A stretch of DNA of 41,371 bases, from the NCBI RefSeq assembly GCF_000620105.1, contig NZ_KK211073.1, forward strand, positions 4,650 to 46,020. Direction: 5' to 3'. This stretch comes from Microvirgula aerodenitrificans DSM 15089 (lineage in GTDB: Bacteria; Pseudomonadota; Gammaproteobacteria; Burkholderiales; Aquaspirillaceae). Below are positions 20,071-28,954 of the stretch, in pieces (within the stretch, counting starts at the first letter, position 1; every line of letters starts with the position of its first letter). The notes under the pieces were generated by a model. The model saw nothing but the letters and a program-made list of their open reading frames with translations, was not told the DNA's origin and made no database searches. Both the position numbers and the translations under genes were made by a program.

Positions 20071-20775
20071 TCAGATCGCCCGGATCGCCATCATGCCCTT
20101 GATGCTGTCAATGGCCTTGGCGGGGTTCAGACCCTTCGGGCACACCTCGGTGCAGTTCATGATGGTGTGGCAACGGAACAGCCGGTACGGGTCGTTCAGG
20201 TTGTCCAGACGCGCGTTGGTGGCTTCATCGCGGCTGTCGATGATGAAGCGGTAGGCAGCCAGCAGGCCGGCCGGGCCGACGTACTTGTCCGGGTTCCACC
20301 AGAACGACGGGCACGAGGTCGAGCAACAGGCGCACAGGATGCACTCGTACAGGCCATCGAGCTTCTCGCGGTCTTCCGGCGACTGCAGGCGTTCGCGTTC
20401 CGGCGCCGGCGTGTCGTTGACCAGGTAAGGCTTGATCGAGTGGTACTGCTTGAAGAACTGGGTCATGTCGACGATCAGGTCGCGAATGACCGGCAGACCC
20501 GGCAGCGGACGCAGCGTGATCGGCTGCTTCAGGCTGCGCAGGTCGGTGATGCAGGCCAGACCGTTGCGGCCGTTGATGTTCATCGCGTCCGAGCCGCAGA
20601 TGCCTTCGCGGCACGAACGGCGGAACGACAGCGAGTCATCCTGGGCCTTCAGCTTGACCAGCGCATCCAGCAGCTTCACGTCGTGGGAATCGACTTCAAG
20701 CACGTAATCCTGCATGTACGGCTTGTCGTCCTTCTCCGGGTTGTAGCGATAGAGCGAAAAACGCATCGTTTCCAT
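20071..20775 (-). CDS. sdhB: Succinate dehydrogenase iron-sulfur subunit
   Basis: Carries electrons from FAD in SdhA to quinone. All three cluster motifs are present in the 234 residues: CREGICGSD with a later NGLAC for [2Fe-2S], CILCACCSTSCP for [4Fe-4S], and CHTIMNCTEVCPKGLNP for [3Fe-4S]. AGGGAA precedes the first ATG. A second in-frame ATG three codons later is possible. The gap to sdhA is 13 bases. Confidence 0.98.
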   Translation of the reverse strand: METMRFSLYRYNPEKDDKPYMQDYVLEVDSHDVKLLDALVKLKAQDDSLSFRRSCREGICGSDAMNINGRNGLACITDLRSLKQPITLRPLPGLPVIRDLIVDMTQFFKQYHSIKPYLVNDTPAPERERLQSPEDREKLDGLYECILCACCSTSCPSFWWNPDKYVGPAGLLAAYRFIIDSRDEATNARLDNLNDPYRLFRCHTIMNCTEVCPKGLNPAKAIDSIKGMMAIRAI

Positions 20776-20788
20776 TTGATCGGTTCCC

Positions 20789-22555
20789 TTAGTAGACGCG
20801 CTTTTGCGGCTGGATGTAGTCGACCGTCAGCGGCTTGGTGTGCACGGCCTTGTAGGTCAGCTTCTGGCCTTCGCGGTGGTAGAGCGTGTGCTTCATCCAC
20901 TCGGCGTCGTCGCGTTCCGGATAATCGTCGCGGGCATGGGCGCCGCGCGATTCCTTGCGGGCTTCGGCCGAGATCATGGTGGCCATCGCCACTTCGATCA
21001 GGTTTTCCAGCTCCAGCGCTTCCATGCGCGCGGTGTTCCAGGTCTTGGACGTGTCCTTGATCTTGATCCGCTTCACGCGTTCGGCGACTTCGCGAACCTG
21101 GGCCACGCCCTCTGCCAGCACGTCCTGGGTGCGGAACACCCCGGCGTGACGCTGGACGGTCTGCTGCAGTGCGCGGCGCACGGCATCGACGTCTTCGCCA
21201 TCGGTCTGCGTTTCCAGACGGTTGACGCGGGCCAGCGAGAAGTCGGCCGCGTTTTCCGGCAGCGGCTTGTGCGCCGGACGTTCGTTCTTGATGAACTCGA
21301 TCATGCTTTCGCCAGCCGACTTGCCGAACACGACCAGGTCGAGCAGCGAGTTGGTGCCAAGGCGGTTCGCCCCGTGGACCGACGCGCAGGCGCATTCGCC
21401 AGCGGCGTAGAAACCGTGGACGCGGGCCTCGTCGTCGCCTTCACGCGGCGAAATGACTTCGCCCTTATAGTTGGTCGGAATGCCGCCCATCATGTAGTGG
21501 GTGGTCGGCACGACCGGAATCGGTTCCTTGATCGGGTCGACGCCGGCGAACTTGATCGCGATTTCGCGAATGCCCGGCAGGCGGTGATTGATGATCTCGG
21601 GGCCGAGGTGATCGAGCTTCAGCAGCACGTGGTCCTTGTTCTTGCCGCAGCCGCGGCCTTCGAAGATTTCCACGGCCATCGCGCGCGACACCACGTCGCG
21701 GCTCGCCAGATCCTTGGCGTTCGGTGCGTAACGTTCCATGAAACGCTCGCCATTGCTGTTCAGCAGGATGCCGCCTTCGCCGCGCACGCCTTCGGTGATC
21801 AGCACGCCCGCGCCGGCCACGCCGGTCGGGTGGAACTGCCAGAATTCCATGTCTTCCAGCGGGATGCCGGCACGTGCCGTCATGCCCAGCCCGTCACCGG
21901 TATTGATGAACGCATTGGTCGACGCGGCGTAGATGCGACCGCCACCGCCGGTGGCGAACAGCACGGCCTTGGCGTGAATGATGAAGATGTCGCCGGTTTC
22001 CAGTTCCAGCGCGGTGACGCCGACCACGTCGCCATCGGCGTCGCGGATCAGGTCAAGGGCCATCCACTCGACGAAGAACTGGGTGTTGGCGCGCACATTG
22101 CGCTGGTACAGCGTGTGCAGCATGGCGTGGCCGGTACGGTCGGCGACGGCACAGGCACGCTGCACCGGCGTCTTGCCGAAATCGGCCATGTGGCCGCCGA
22201 ACGGACGCTGGTAGATCTTGCCGTCTTCGAGGCGGTCGAACGGCATGCCGAAGTGTTCGAGCTCGATCACGGCTTCCGGCGCCTTGCGGCACATGAATTC
22301 GATCGCGTCCTGGTCGCCCAGCCAGTCAGACCCCTTGACGGTGTCGTACATGTGCCAGTCCCAGCGGTCTTCCTGCACATTGCCCAGCGAGGCGGAGATG
22401 CCACCCTGTGCGGCAACGGTATGGGAACGGGTCGGGAACACCTTGGACAGCACGGCAGTCTTCAGCCCGGCCTCGGACAGTTGCAGTGCGGCCCGCAGAC
22501 CCGCACCACCGGCGCCGACGATAACGGCATCAAAACGACGGACAGGTACGGACAT
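20789..22555 (-). CDS. sdhA: Succinate dehydrogenase flavoprotein subunit
   Basis: Oxidises succinate to fumarate at the cytoplasmic face of the inner membrane. The 588-residue protein begins [19 protein letters not shown] (FAD site). It has SHTVAAQGG around the FAD-linking His, [21 protein letters not shown] at the active site and [20 protein letters not shown] near the C-terminal part of the FAD domain. The start ATG overlaps the sdhD stop (TAATG), which implies coupling. The frame extended to 22669 is a shadow. Confidence 0.98.
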   Translation of the reverse strand: MSVPVRRFDAVIVGAGGAGLRAALQLSEAGLKTAVLSKVFPTRSHTVAAQGGISASLGNVQEDRWDWHMYDTVKGSDWLGDQDAIEFMCRKAPEAVIELEHFGMPFDRLEDGKIYQRPFGGHMADFGKTPVQRACAVADRTGHAMLHTLYQRNVRANTQFFVEWMALDLIRDADGDVVGVTALELETGDIFIIHAKAVLFATGGGGRIYAASTNAFINTGDGLGMTARAGIPLEDMEFWQFHPTGVAGAGVLITEGVRGEGGILLNSNGERFMERYAPNAKDLASRDVVSRAMAVEIFEGRGCGKNKDHVLLKLDHLGPEIINHRLPGIREIAIKFAGVDPIKEPIPVVPTTHYMMGGIPTNYKGEVISPREGDDEARVHGFYAAGECACASVHGANRLGTNSLLDLVVFGKSAGESMIEFIKNERPAHKPLPENAADFSLARVNRLETQTDGEDVDAVRRALQQTVQRHAGVFRTQDVLAEGVAQVREVAERVKRIKIKDTSKTWNTARMEALELENLIEVAMATMISAEARKESRGAHARDDYPERDDAEWMKHTLYHREGQKLTYKAVHTKPLTVDYIQPQKRVY

Positions 22556-22908
22556 TATTGGATTCCCCACACGACAACGAACGAATACACCAGACAGCCG
22601 ATCAGCCAGACGGCAGTCAGCACGTGCAATGCCAGACGGGTGCCGGCCGGCTTCACATAGTCCATCCACAGGTCACGGACGCCGACCCAGGCGTGCCAGA
22701 ACAGCGCGATGAACGTGATCTGGGTCGGAATGCGCACCCAGGTGTGCGAGAACAGCGCCTTCCAGCCGTCATATGACGACGGCGCGGCCAGCAGCACCAG
22801 CACGAACAGCACCACATAGACCAGCATGACCGCAGCGGTCAGACGCTGGACCAGCCAATCCTTCACGCCGTAACCGGCGCCTACTACCAGACGAGTGTTG
22901 CTCACCAC
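22555..22908 (-). CDS. sdhD: Succinate dehydrogenase membrane anchor subunit D
   Basis: A 117-residue protein with three hydrophobic helices. [18 protein letters not shown] contains the probable haem-ligand His and the conserved Asp-Tyr near the quinone site. It starts at one of two consecutive GTG codons (22908 or 22905), overlapping the sdhC stop. No ATG is available there. It anchors SdhAB and reduces quinone with SdhC. Confidence 0.95.
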   Translation of the reverse strand: MVSNTRLVVGAGYGVKDWLVQRLTAAVMLVYVVLFVLVLLAAPSSYDGWKALFSHTWVRIPTQITFIALFWHAWVGVRDLWMDYVKPAGTRLALHVLTAVWLIGCLVYSFVVVWGIQ

Positions 22909-23276
22909 AGAATCCCCCCGAGGATGATGGTCAGCGCAATGCTGACGACGAACACGGCCTTGGCGGACGCACGCGCGGTCGCAAGCTGCTGGCCTTTGTG
23001 GATGTCATACAGGAGGAAGCGGATGCCGGCACAGAAGTGGTGCAGGAATGCCCACAGCAGGCCGATCAGGATCAGCTTCATCAGCGGAAAGGCAATGATC
23101 GCGCGATACGTATCGAAGGATGCTTCGGCACTCAGGGAACCCTGAAGGAGGAACACCAGAAGCGGGAGGGCGAGGAACAGGGCAACACCACTGACCCGGT
23201 GCAGGATCGACACTTTCGCCCCGATGGGCAGTGTGATCTTCGACAGGTCAAGGTGCTTGGGTCGTTTCTTCTGCAT
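22902..23276 (-). CDS. sdhC: Succinate dehydrogenase cytochrome b556 subunit C
   Basis: A 124-residue protein with three membrane helices. KVSILHRVSGVALF carries the conserved Ser/Arg of the quinone site, and LHHFCAGIRFLLYDIHKG holds the haem-ligand His. The start at 23276 (MQKKRPKHLDLSKITLP) has AGGAAG upstream and matches the family better than the longer frame to 23309. It is the first gene of the 12-gene TCA operon. Confidence 0.96.
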   Translation of the reverse strand: MQKKRPKHLDLSKITLPIGAKVSILHRVSGVALFLALPLLVFLLQGSLSAEASFDTYRAIIAFPLMKLILIGLLWAFLHHFCAGIRFLLYDIHKGQQLATARASAKAVFVVSIALTIILGGILW

Positions 23277-23486
23277 GAAAGCTTCCTTGTGAAACAAGAC
23301 ACCTAACACTTACATATTTGACGGACGGCCGTCCGCCGACAGGCTGCACCGTTGCCCGCCCCTCGTGAGGACGTCGGCGCGGGCGACTGATGCCAGGCTG
23401 GCGGACGTGCCACCAGTTCGGCAATCGACAAGTTTATCAAAAGCGACAACGTCATACGACGCCCGAATGCCGCAGCGCAAAAACTA
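23277..23486 (-). promoter_or_regulatory. sdhC upstream region with 14-bp GC palindrome
   Basis: This gap between the regulator stop and sdhC should hold the TCA operon promoter. A perfect palindrome CGGACGGCCGTCCG lies at 23322-23335, about 45 bases before the sdhC start. Just downstream on the same strand are TATGTA and the heptamer GTGTCTT, which also occurs in the gntR operator. I see no convincing -35/-10 pair. Confidence 0.4.
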
Positions 23487-24212
23487 TCATATACGCGTCT
23501 GCCACGACCACCGGGCAGAGCGCAACAGACGCTGTCGCCACTCGACCGGCTCGCCTTCCACCGTCCCGCCGAGCCGCACCATCGACAGCAGCGGTTCGTC
23601 GGGTTCGGCGGCCAGCAGCGTCCGGACTTCCCGGTCGGCCAGCACGCCGCGGTACTGCACATGCAGCGGGCGGATCCTGACGGCGTACTGGCGTTCCAGT
23701 AACGCATACAGGCCACCACCGGCCAGGCGCAAGCGCCTGGAATCCAGGTCGGCAAAACGCTCGACCGGCAACAGAATCTCGTCTACCGCCAGCGTGACAC
23801 CACGCTGGCGCCACACCTGGCGTACATGATGCAGCATCGCGCCGCGCCGCAGCTGCAGCGCCCGCGCGACGTCTTCCCCGGAGGGGACGCGCGCGACCGA
23901 CAGCAGTTCCGGCTGCATCGGATCGGCCAGCTCGGCAAAATGCCCGGGACTGACCAGCTTGCCCTCACCCCACTCGGACTCGCCGGGTGCAACGAAGGTG
24001 CCGCGGCCCTGGCGGCGGTACAGCCAGCCGTCGCGGGTCAGATCGTTCAGCGCCTTGCGGGCGGTGCCCTGGCTGACGGCGAACTCGGCGGCCAGTTCCC
24101 ACTCGGACGGCAGCATCGCATCGGCCTGCCATTCGCCGGACGCGATCCGCTCGACGATCCGCTGGCGGATCTGCTCGTAGAGCGGCTGGAATCTGGGCTG
24201 GTCGGCAGGCAT
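23487..24212 (-). CDS. GntR-family regulator, HutC/UTRA type
   Basis: A 241-residue transcription factor. Residues 8-75 form a winged helix-turn-helix (LPSEWELAAEFAVSQGTARKAL, then DGWLYRRQGRGTFVA). Residues about 95-235 form a UTRA ligand-binding domain. It lies 210 bases before sdhC in the same direction and is divergent from mdh. This context suggests control of TCA genes by a small metabolite. The ligand is unknown. A palindrome over its own promoter suggests autoregulation (inference). Confidence 0.93.
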   Translation of the reverse strand: MPADQPRFQPLYEQIRQRIVERIASGEWQADAMLPSEWELAAEFAVSQGTARKALNDLTRDGWLYRRQGRGTFVAPGESEWGEGKLVSPGHFAELADPMQPELLSVARVPSGEDVARALQLRRGAMLHHVRQVWRQRGVTLAVDEILLPVERFADLDSRRLRLAGGGLYALLERQYAVRIRPLHVQYRGVLADREVRTLLAAEPDEPLLSMVRLGGTVEGEPVEWRQRLLRSARWSWQTRI

Positions 24213-24253
24213 TGGAGACGTTATACCTTGGGGTCAGTCCACCGTCTACCCAA

Positions 24254-24267
24254 GTCTTATATAAGAC
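24254..24267. promoter_or_regulatory. Perfect 14-bp palindrome, candidate operator of the GntR regulator
   Basis: GTCTTATATAAGAC is a perfect inverted repeat in the 264-base gap between the divergent regulator gene and mdh. It is AT-rich in a GC-rich genome. It covers the best -10 box of the regulator gene, as expected of an autoregulatory GntR operator. Confidence 0.65.
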
Positions 24268-24284
24268 ACAAAACCACATGATAA
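24256..24284 (-). promoter_or_regulatory. Probable sigma-70 promoter of the GntR gene
   Basis: On the minus strand TTATCA (24284-24279) and TATAAG (24261-24256) are separated by 17 bases. The predicted leader is about 37 bases. The -10 box lies inside the 14-bp palindrome. Confidence 0.6.
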
Positions 24285-24476
24285 CCGATTGCTTATACAC
24301 GGGATTGGCGGTTCTAAAGCGCCCGAGTCGCGTGCTAAACTCCGCGGCGCATCAGAGCGCGTCGAACCTCGCCCGGTACAACATTCGCTGTATTGCATGC
24401 CCGGCCCGACCATGAGGCCGCACCGGGTCGCGACGGGCCACGACCGCAACCATCCAACGCAAAGGAGAATGCCCAG

Positions 24477-25454
24477 ATGAAAGCCCCCGTTCGTGTCGCC
24501 GTTACCGGCGCTGCCGGCCAGATTGGTTACAGCCTGTTGTTCCGCATCGCCTCGGGCGAAATGCTCGGCAAGGACCAGCCGGTCATCCTGCAACTGCTCG
24601 ACCTCCCGCAAGCCCAGAACGCCGTCAAGGGCGTGATGATGGAACTGGAAGACTGCGCATTCCCGCTGCTCGCCGGCATGGTTGCCACCGACGACCCGAA
24701 AGTGGCGTTCAAGGACGCACAGGTCGCCCTGCTGGTTGGCGCCCGTCCGCGCAGCAAGGGCATGGAACGCAAGGACCTGCTGACCGCCAACGCCGAAATC
24801 TTCACCGTGCAGGGCAAGGCGCTGAATGAAGTCGCCGCGCGCGACGTGCGCGTGCTGGTGGTCGGCAACCCGGCCAACACCAACGCCTACATTGCCATGA
24901 AGTCGGCCCCGGACCTGCCGGCCAGGAACTTCACCGCCATGCTGCGTCTGGACCACAACCGCGCGCTGTCGCAGATCGCTGCCAAGACCGGCAAGGACGT
25001 CGCCTCGATCGAGAAGCTGACCGTCTGGGGCAACCACAGCCCGACGATGTACGCCGACTACCGCTTCGCCACCATCGACGGCCAGTCGGTCAAGGCGCTG
25101 ATCAACGATGAAGCCTGGAACCGCGACGTGTTCCTGCCGACCGTCGGCAAGCGCGGCGGTGCCATCATCGAAGCACGTGGTCTGTCGTCGGCCGCATCGG
25201 CCGCCAACGCCGCCATCGACCACATCCGCGACTGGGTGCTGGGCACCAACGGCAAGTGGGTCACCATGGGTATCCCGTCGGACGGCAGCTACGGCATTCC
25301 GGAAGGCGTGATCTACGGCGTCCCGGTCACCTGCGCCAACGGTGAATACACCCGCGTGCAAGGTCTGGAAATCGACGAGTTCAGCCGCGAACGCCTGAAC
25401 TTCACCCTGGCCGAGCTGGAAGAAGAGCGCGCGGGCATCGCCCACCTGCTGTAA
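24477..25454 (+). CDS. mdh: Malate dehydrogenase (NAD-dependent)
   Basis: Interconverts malate and oxaloacetate, supplying the substrate for GltA. The 325-residue protein starts [20 protein letters not shown] (NAD site). It has the mobile-loop Arg region [34 protein letters not shown] and the catalytic His in [12 protein letters not shown], as in the 'MDH type 2' family of many betaproteobacteria. AAGGAG precedes the ATG at 24477. The frame from 24393 is rejected as lacking a ribosome site. It is divergent from the GntR gene. Confidence 0.97.
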   Translation: MKAPVRVAVTGAAGQIGYSLLFRIASGEMLGKDQPVILQLLDLPQAQNAVKGVMMELEDCAFPLLAGMVATDDPKVAFKDAQVALLVGARPRSKGMERKDLLTANAEIFTVQGKALNEVAARDVRVLVVGNPANTNAYIAMKSAPDLPARNFTAMLRLDHNRALSQIAAKTGKDVASIEKLTVWGNHSPTMYADYRFATIDGQSVKALINDEAWNRDVFLPTVGKRGGAIIEARGLSSAASAANAAIDHIRDWVLGTNGKWVTMGIPSDGSYGIPEGVIYGVPVTCANGEYTRVQGLEIDEFSRERLNFTLAELEEERAGIAHLL

Positions 25455-25471
25455 TTCCACCGCAAGCCCCG

Positions 25472-25502
25472 AAAAGCGCATCGTAAAGATGCGCTTTTTT
25501 GT
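25472..25502 (+). terminator. Rho-independent terminator after mdh
   Basis: An 11-bp stem (AAAAGCGCATC / GATGCGCTTTT) with a five-base loop and a following T-run, 17 bases after the mdh stop. Confidence 0.92.
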
Positions 25503-25533
25503 TTTTCTCCGACGCTTGCCGACAAGCGCGCTG

Positions 25534-25562
25534 TTCATTCGCAGCCGCGACTCCGATATACT
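25534..25562 (+). promoter_or_regulatory. Probable prfB promoter
   Basis: TTCATT (25534-25539) and TATACT (25557-25562) with a 17-base spacer. They lie 45 bases before the prfB ATG, just after the mdh terminator. Confidence 0.5.
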
Positions 25563-25606
25563 GGTAAGTTATTCCCTGTCGTACCCTGTCCACTACTGAC
25601 TGCACC

Positions 25607-26713
25607 ATGATCGAAGCCGAAGTTCTCAACCTGATCGACAACCAGCTCGCCGACCTCGCGAGCCGCACCGCCGATATCCGCCAGTACCTCGACTACGACG
25701 GCAAGAAGGATCGCCTGGAAGAAGTCAGCCGGCTGGTGGAGGATCCGACCATCTGGGACGATCCCAAGCGCGCGCAGGATCTCGGCCGCGAGAAAAAGGC
25801 ACTCGAAGACGTGGTGCTGGTGGTCGACGGCATCCTGTCGACACTGTCCGACAGCCGCGAGCTGTTCGAGATGGGCCGCGCCGAAGGCGACGACAACACC
25901 ATCCTCGCCGTCCGCGATGACCTGGACGACGCCGAGAAGAAGATCGAGCTGCTGGAATTCCGCCGCATGTTCTCGAACCAGATGGACCCGAACAACTGCT
26001 TTATCGACATCCAGTCGGGCGCCGGCGGCACCGAGGCACAGGACTGGGCATCGATGCTGGAGCGCATGTACCTGCGCTACTGCGAACGCAAGGACTTCAA
26101 GGTCGAGGTGATCGAAGAGTCCGAAGGCGAAGTCGCCGGCCTGAAGAGCGCCACGCTGAAGGTCGAGGGCGAATACGCATATGGCTTCCTGCGTACCGAA
26201 AGCGGCGTCCACCGCCTGGTCCGCAACAGCCCGTTCGACTCGAACAACCGCCGCCAGACCTCGTTTGCCAGCGTGTTCGTCTACCCGGAAGTCGATGACT
26301 CGATCGAAGTCGACATCAACCCGGCCGACCTGCGCATCGATACCTATCGCGCATCCGGCGCCGGCGGCCAGCACATCAACAAGACCGACTCCGCCGTCCG
26401 CATCACCCACTTGCCGACCAATATCGTCGTCCAGTGCCAGAACGACCGCTCGCAGCACAAGAACCGTGCCGAGGCGATGTCGATGCTGAAGGCGCGCCTG
26501 TACGAATTCGAGCTGCGCAAGCGCAACGAGGAAAAGCAGGCGCTTGAAGATTCGAAGACCGACGTGGGCTGGGGCCACCAGATCCGCTCGTACGTGTTCG
26601 ACCAGTCACGGGTCAAGGACCTGCGCACGCTGGTGGAAGTCGGCAACGTCAAGGGCGTCATGGATGGCGACCTCGACGGCTTTATCGAAGCCAGTCTTAA
26701 ACAGGGCGTGTAA
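25607..26713 (+). CDS. prfB: Peptide chain release factor 2, without programmed frameshift
   Basis: RF2 recognises UAA and UGA and triggers peptide release. The 368-residue protein has the tripeptide anticodon SPF in [14 protein letters not shown] and the catalytic GGQ in [13 protein letters not shown]. The residue matching position 246 of E. coli is Ala, not the Thr of strain K-12. In most bacteria an in-frame UGA near codon 25 (CUU UGA C) must be bypassed by +1 frameshifting. Here the matching site reads TAC CTC GAC (near 25685-25693) in one continuous frame, so autoregulation by frameshifting is absent. The Shine-Dalgarno sequence is weak. Confidence 0.97.
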   Translation: MIEAEVLNLIDNQLADLASRTADIRQYLDYDGKKDRLEEVSRLVEDPTIWDDPKRAQDLGREKKALEDVVLVVDGILSTLSDSRELFEMGRAEGDDNTILAVRDDLDDAEKKIELLEFRRMFSNQMDPNNCFIDIQSGAGGTEAQDWASMLERMYLRYCERKDFKVEVIEESEGEVAGLKSATLKVEGEYAYGFLRTESGVHRLVRNSPFDSNNRRQTSFASVFVYPEVDDSIEVDINPADLRIDTYRASGAGGQHINKTDSAVRITHLPTNIVVQCQNDRSQHKNRAEAMSMLKARLYEFELRKRNEEKQALEDSKTDVGWGHQIRSYVFDQSRVKDLRTLVEVGNVKGVMDGDLDGFIEASLKQGV

Positions 26714-26740
26714 GCGCGCCCGAACCACATAGCCAACACC

Positions 26741-26780
26741 GGGCCGCGCTGACTGAATGTCACTGCGGCCCTGTTTTTTT
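26741..26780 (+). terminator. Terminator between prfB and lysS
   Basis: GGGCCGC (26741-26747) pairs with GCGGCCC (26765-26771) across a 17-base loop, and eight T follow (26773-26780). It lies 28 bases after the prfB stop and about 49 bases before lysS. Confidence 0.75.
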
Positions 26781-26828
26781 CCAGACAAGTCAGACATTCA
26801 CCGCTTTCCTACAGGAGTCACACCCATC

Positions 26829-28340
26829 ATGTCCGAACAAGACATCAGCAGCGGGCAAGTCGCCCAGGACGAAAACCAGATCATGGCCGAACGACGCCAG
26901 AAGCTGGCGGAAATCCGCAAGCACGGCATCGCCTTCCCGAACGACTTCCGTCGCAGCCACATGGCCGCCGACCTGCACGCCCGCTACGGCGAGACCGACA
27001 AGGAAGCGCTCGAAGCCGAGAAGGTCGAAGTCGTCGTCGCCGGCCGGATGATGCTGAAGCGCGTGATGGGCAAGGCCAGCTTCGCCACCGTCCGCGACGG
27101 TTCGGCCCGCATCCAGTTCTACATCAGCCGCGACAATATCGGCGATGAGGTGTACGCCGCATTCAAGACCTGGGACCTTGGCGATATCCTCGGCGCACGC
27201 GGCATCCTGATGAAGACCCGCACCGGCGAGCTGTCGATCGAAGTGACCGAGCTGCGCCTGCTGTCGAAGTCGATCCGCCCGCTGCCGGACAAGTTCCACG
27301 GCCTGGCCGACCAGGAACAGAAGTACCGTCAGCGCTACGCCGACCTGATCATGAGCGATGCTTCGCGCGACACCTTCATCAAGCGCTCGAAGATCGTGCA
27401 GAGCGTGCGCGACACCATGGTGGCCGAAGGCTATCTCGAAGTCGAAACGCCGATGATGCACCCGATTCCGGGTGGCGCTGCCGCCAAGCCGTTCGTCACC
27501 CACCACAATGCACTCGACATGCCGCTGTACCTGCGCATCGCGCCGGAGCTGTATCTGAAGCGGCTGGTGGTCGGCGGGCTGGAACGCGTGTTCGAGATCA
27601 ACCGCAACTTCCGCAACGAGGGGATGAGCACGCGCCACAACCCCGAGTTCACCATGATCGAGTTTTACGAAGCCTACTGCGGCTACGAACGCATGATGGA
27701 GATGACCGAGAAGATCATCCGTGCCTGCGCCGAAGTCGCCTGCGGCAGCACGCTGGTCACCTACAATGGCAAGGAAGTCGACCTCGGCAAGCCGTTCGAC
27801 CGCTTCACCATCGTCGGCGCGATCAAGCACTACAACCCGGAATACACCGATGCCCAGCTTGGCGACGCGACCTGGGTCGCCGGCGAGATCAAGCGCCTCG
27901 GCGGCAAGCTGCCGCCGGCACCGGGGCTCGGCAGCCTGCAACTGGCGCTGTTCGAGGAATGCGCTGAAGGCAAGCTGTGGAACCCGACCTTCATCATCGA
28001 CTACCCGGTTGAAGTGTCGCCGCTGGCACGCGGCTCCGATGCCGATCCGGCCATCACCGAACGCTTCGAGCTGTTTATCGTCGGCCGCGAACACGCGAAC
28101 GGCTACTCGGAGCTGAACGATCCGGAAGATCAGGCCGCCCGCTTCATGTCGCAGGTTGCACAGAAGGACGCCGGCGACGACGAAGCCATGCACTACGACG
28201 CCGACTACATCCGCGCCATGGAATACGGCCTGCCGCCGACCGGTGGCTGCGGCATCGGCATCGACCGCCTGGTCATGCTGCTGACCGACGCCCCGTCGAT
28301 CCGCGACGTGATCCTGTTCCCGCACATGCGGCCGGAGTAA
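26829..28340 (+). CDS. lysS: Lysyl-tRNA synthetase, class II
   Basis: Charges tRNA-Lys. The 503-residue protein has an N-terminal OB-fold anticodon-binding domain (about 60-150: [21 protein letters not shown]) and a class II catalytic core with motif 1 near [18 protein letters not shown], motif 2 [20 protein letters not shown] and motif 3 [13 protein letters not shown]. The start at 26829 has AGGAG upstream. The frame from 26757 would begin inside the preceding terminator. prfB-lysS order is common in proteobacteria. Confidence 0.98.
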   Translation: MSEQDISSGQVAQDENQIMAERRQKLAEIRKHGIAFPNDFRRSHMAADLHARYGETDKEALEAEKVEVVVAGRMMLKRVMGKASFATVRDGSARIQFYISRDNIGDEVYAAFKTWDLGDILGARGILMKTRTGELSIEVTELRLLSKSIRPLPDKFHGLADQEQKYRQRYADLIMSDASRDTFIKRSKIVQSVRDTMVAEGYLEVETPMMHPIPGGAAAKPFVTHHNALDMPLYLRIAPELYLKRLVVGGLERVFEINRNFRNEGMSTRHNPEFTMIEFYEAYCGYERMMEMTEKIIRACAEVACGSTLVTYNGKEVDLGKPFDRFTIVGAIKHYNPEYTDAQLGDATWVAGEIKRLGGKLPPAPGLGSLQLALFEECAEGKLWNPTFIIDYPVEVSPLARGSDADPAITERFELFIVGREHANGYSELNDPEDQAARFMSQVAQKDAGDDEAMHYDADYIRAMEYGLPPTGGCGIGIDRLVMLLTDAPSIRDVILFPHMRPE

Positions 28341-28353
28341 GGGCTGGTCACGG

Positions 28354-28393
28354 AAGCCCCGCCAGGTTCCTGAACCCGGCGGGGCTTTTTATT
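28354..28393 (+). terminator. Terminator after lysS
   Basis: A long hairpin, AAGCCCCGCC / GGCGGGGCTT, with an inner GGTT/AACC extension, then T-rich TTTTTATT. It separates lysS from the convergent cupin gene. Confidence 0.9.
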
Positions 28394-28430
28394 GTCTTGC
28401 GTCCTGCTGACGAGAAGCAGCCGGAAGCGG

Positions 28431-28826
28431 TCAGGCCGGGTACTGCGCCTCGCTGACCGGTTCCAGCCAGTCGGCGGTCTTGCCGTCGAGCTGCTCCTGA
28501 ATTGCGATATGGGTCATGGCCGTGGTCGGCGCCGCGCCATGCCAGTGCTTTTCACCGGCCGGAATCCAGACCACATCTCCCGACCGGATCTCTTCGACCG
28601 GACCGCCGTCGCGCTGTGCCCGGCCACAGCCGGCGGTCACGATCAGCGTCTGGCCCAGCGGGTGGGTATGCCATGCAGTGCGGGCGCCGGGCCCGAAGCT
28701 CACGCTGGCACTTACCGTCCGCGCCGGACCGGTCGGCTCGAACAGCAAATCAATGCGCACACTGCCGGTGAAACAGCCTGCCGGCCCCCTGCTCGCAGCC
28801 TGCGATCCGTTTCGTTGAATGTCCAT
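28431..28826 (-). CDS. Cupin-domain protein, mandelonitrile lyase-like family
   Basis: This 131-residue single-domain cupin has the metal-site motifs [17 protein letters not shown] (cupin motif 1 with two His and Gln) and [20 protein letters not shown] (motif 2). The closest family I know is small manganese cupins annotated as (R)-mandelonitrile lyase-like. Many members have no proven substrate. The start at 28826 has GAGGAG nine bases upstream. The frame extended to 28952 runs through the divergent promoter region. It is probably controlled by the LysR gene beside it. Confidence 0.88.
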   Translation of the reverse strand: MDIQRNGSQAASRGPAGCFTGSVRIDLLFEPTGPARTVSASVSFGPGARTAWHTHPLGQTLIVTAGCGRAQRDGGPVEEIRSGDVVWIPAGEKHWHGAAPTTAMTHIAIQEQLDGKTADWLEPVSEAQYPA

Positions 28827-28906
28827 TTGCCATGACTCCTCTGCCGGGATGGCCGTCACCCATCGCGACGGTCGATGCCGGGAATGTATCAGCCCTGGCA
28901 TTACCT

Positions 28907-28923
28907 GATTAGACGGCATAATC
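28907..28923. promoter_or_regulatory. Candidate LysR binding site
   Basis: GATTA-N7-TAATC, an interrupted inverted repeat that contains the T-N11-A pattern of LysR-type operators. It lies in the 128-base gap between the divergent cupin and LysR genes. Confidence 0.5.
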
Positions 28924-28954
28924 TGCAAGCGCCCATGAAAAGGAATCATCAATA

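Noticed and set aside
26138-26150. GCCTGAA, part of the Neisseria DNA uptake sequence
   Set aside because: It is a single short match inside prfB. None of the terminator hairpins contains an uptake sequence, so there is no sign of one.
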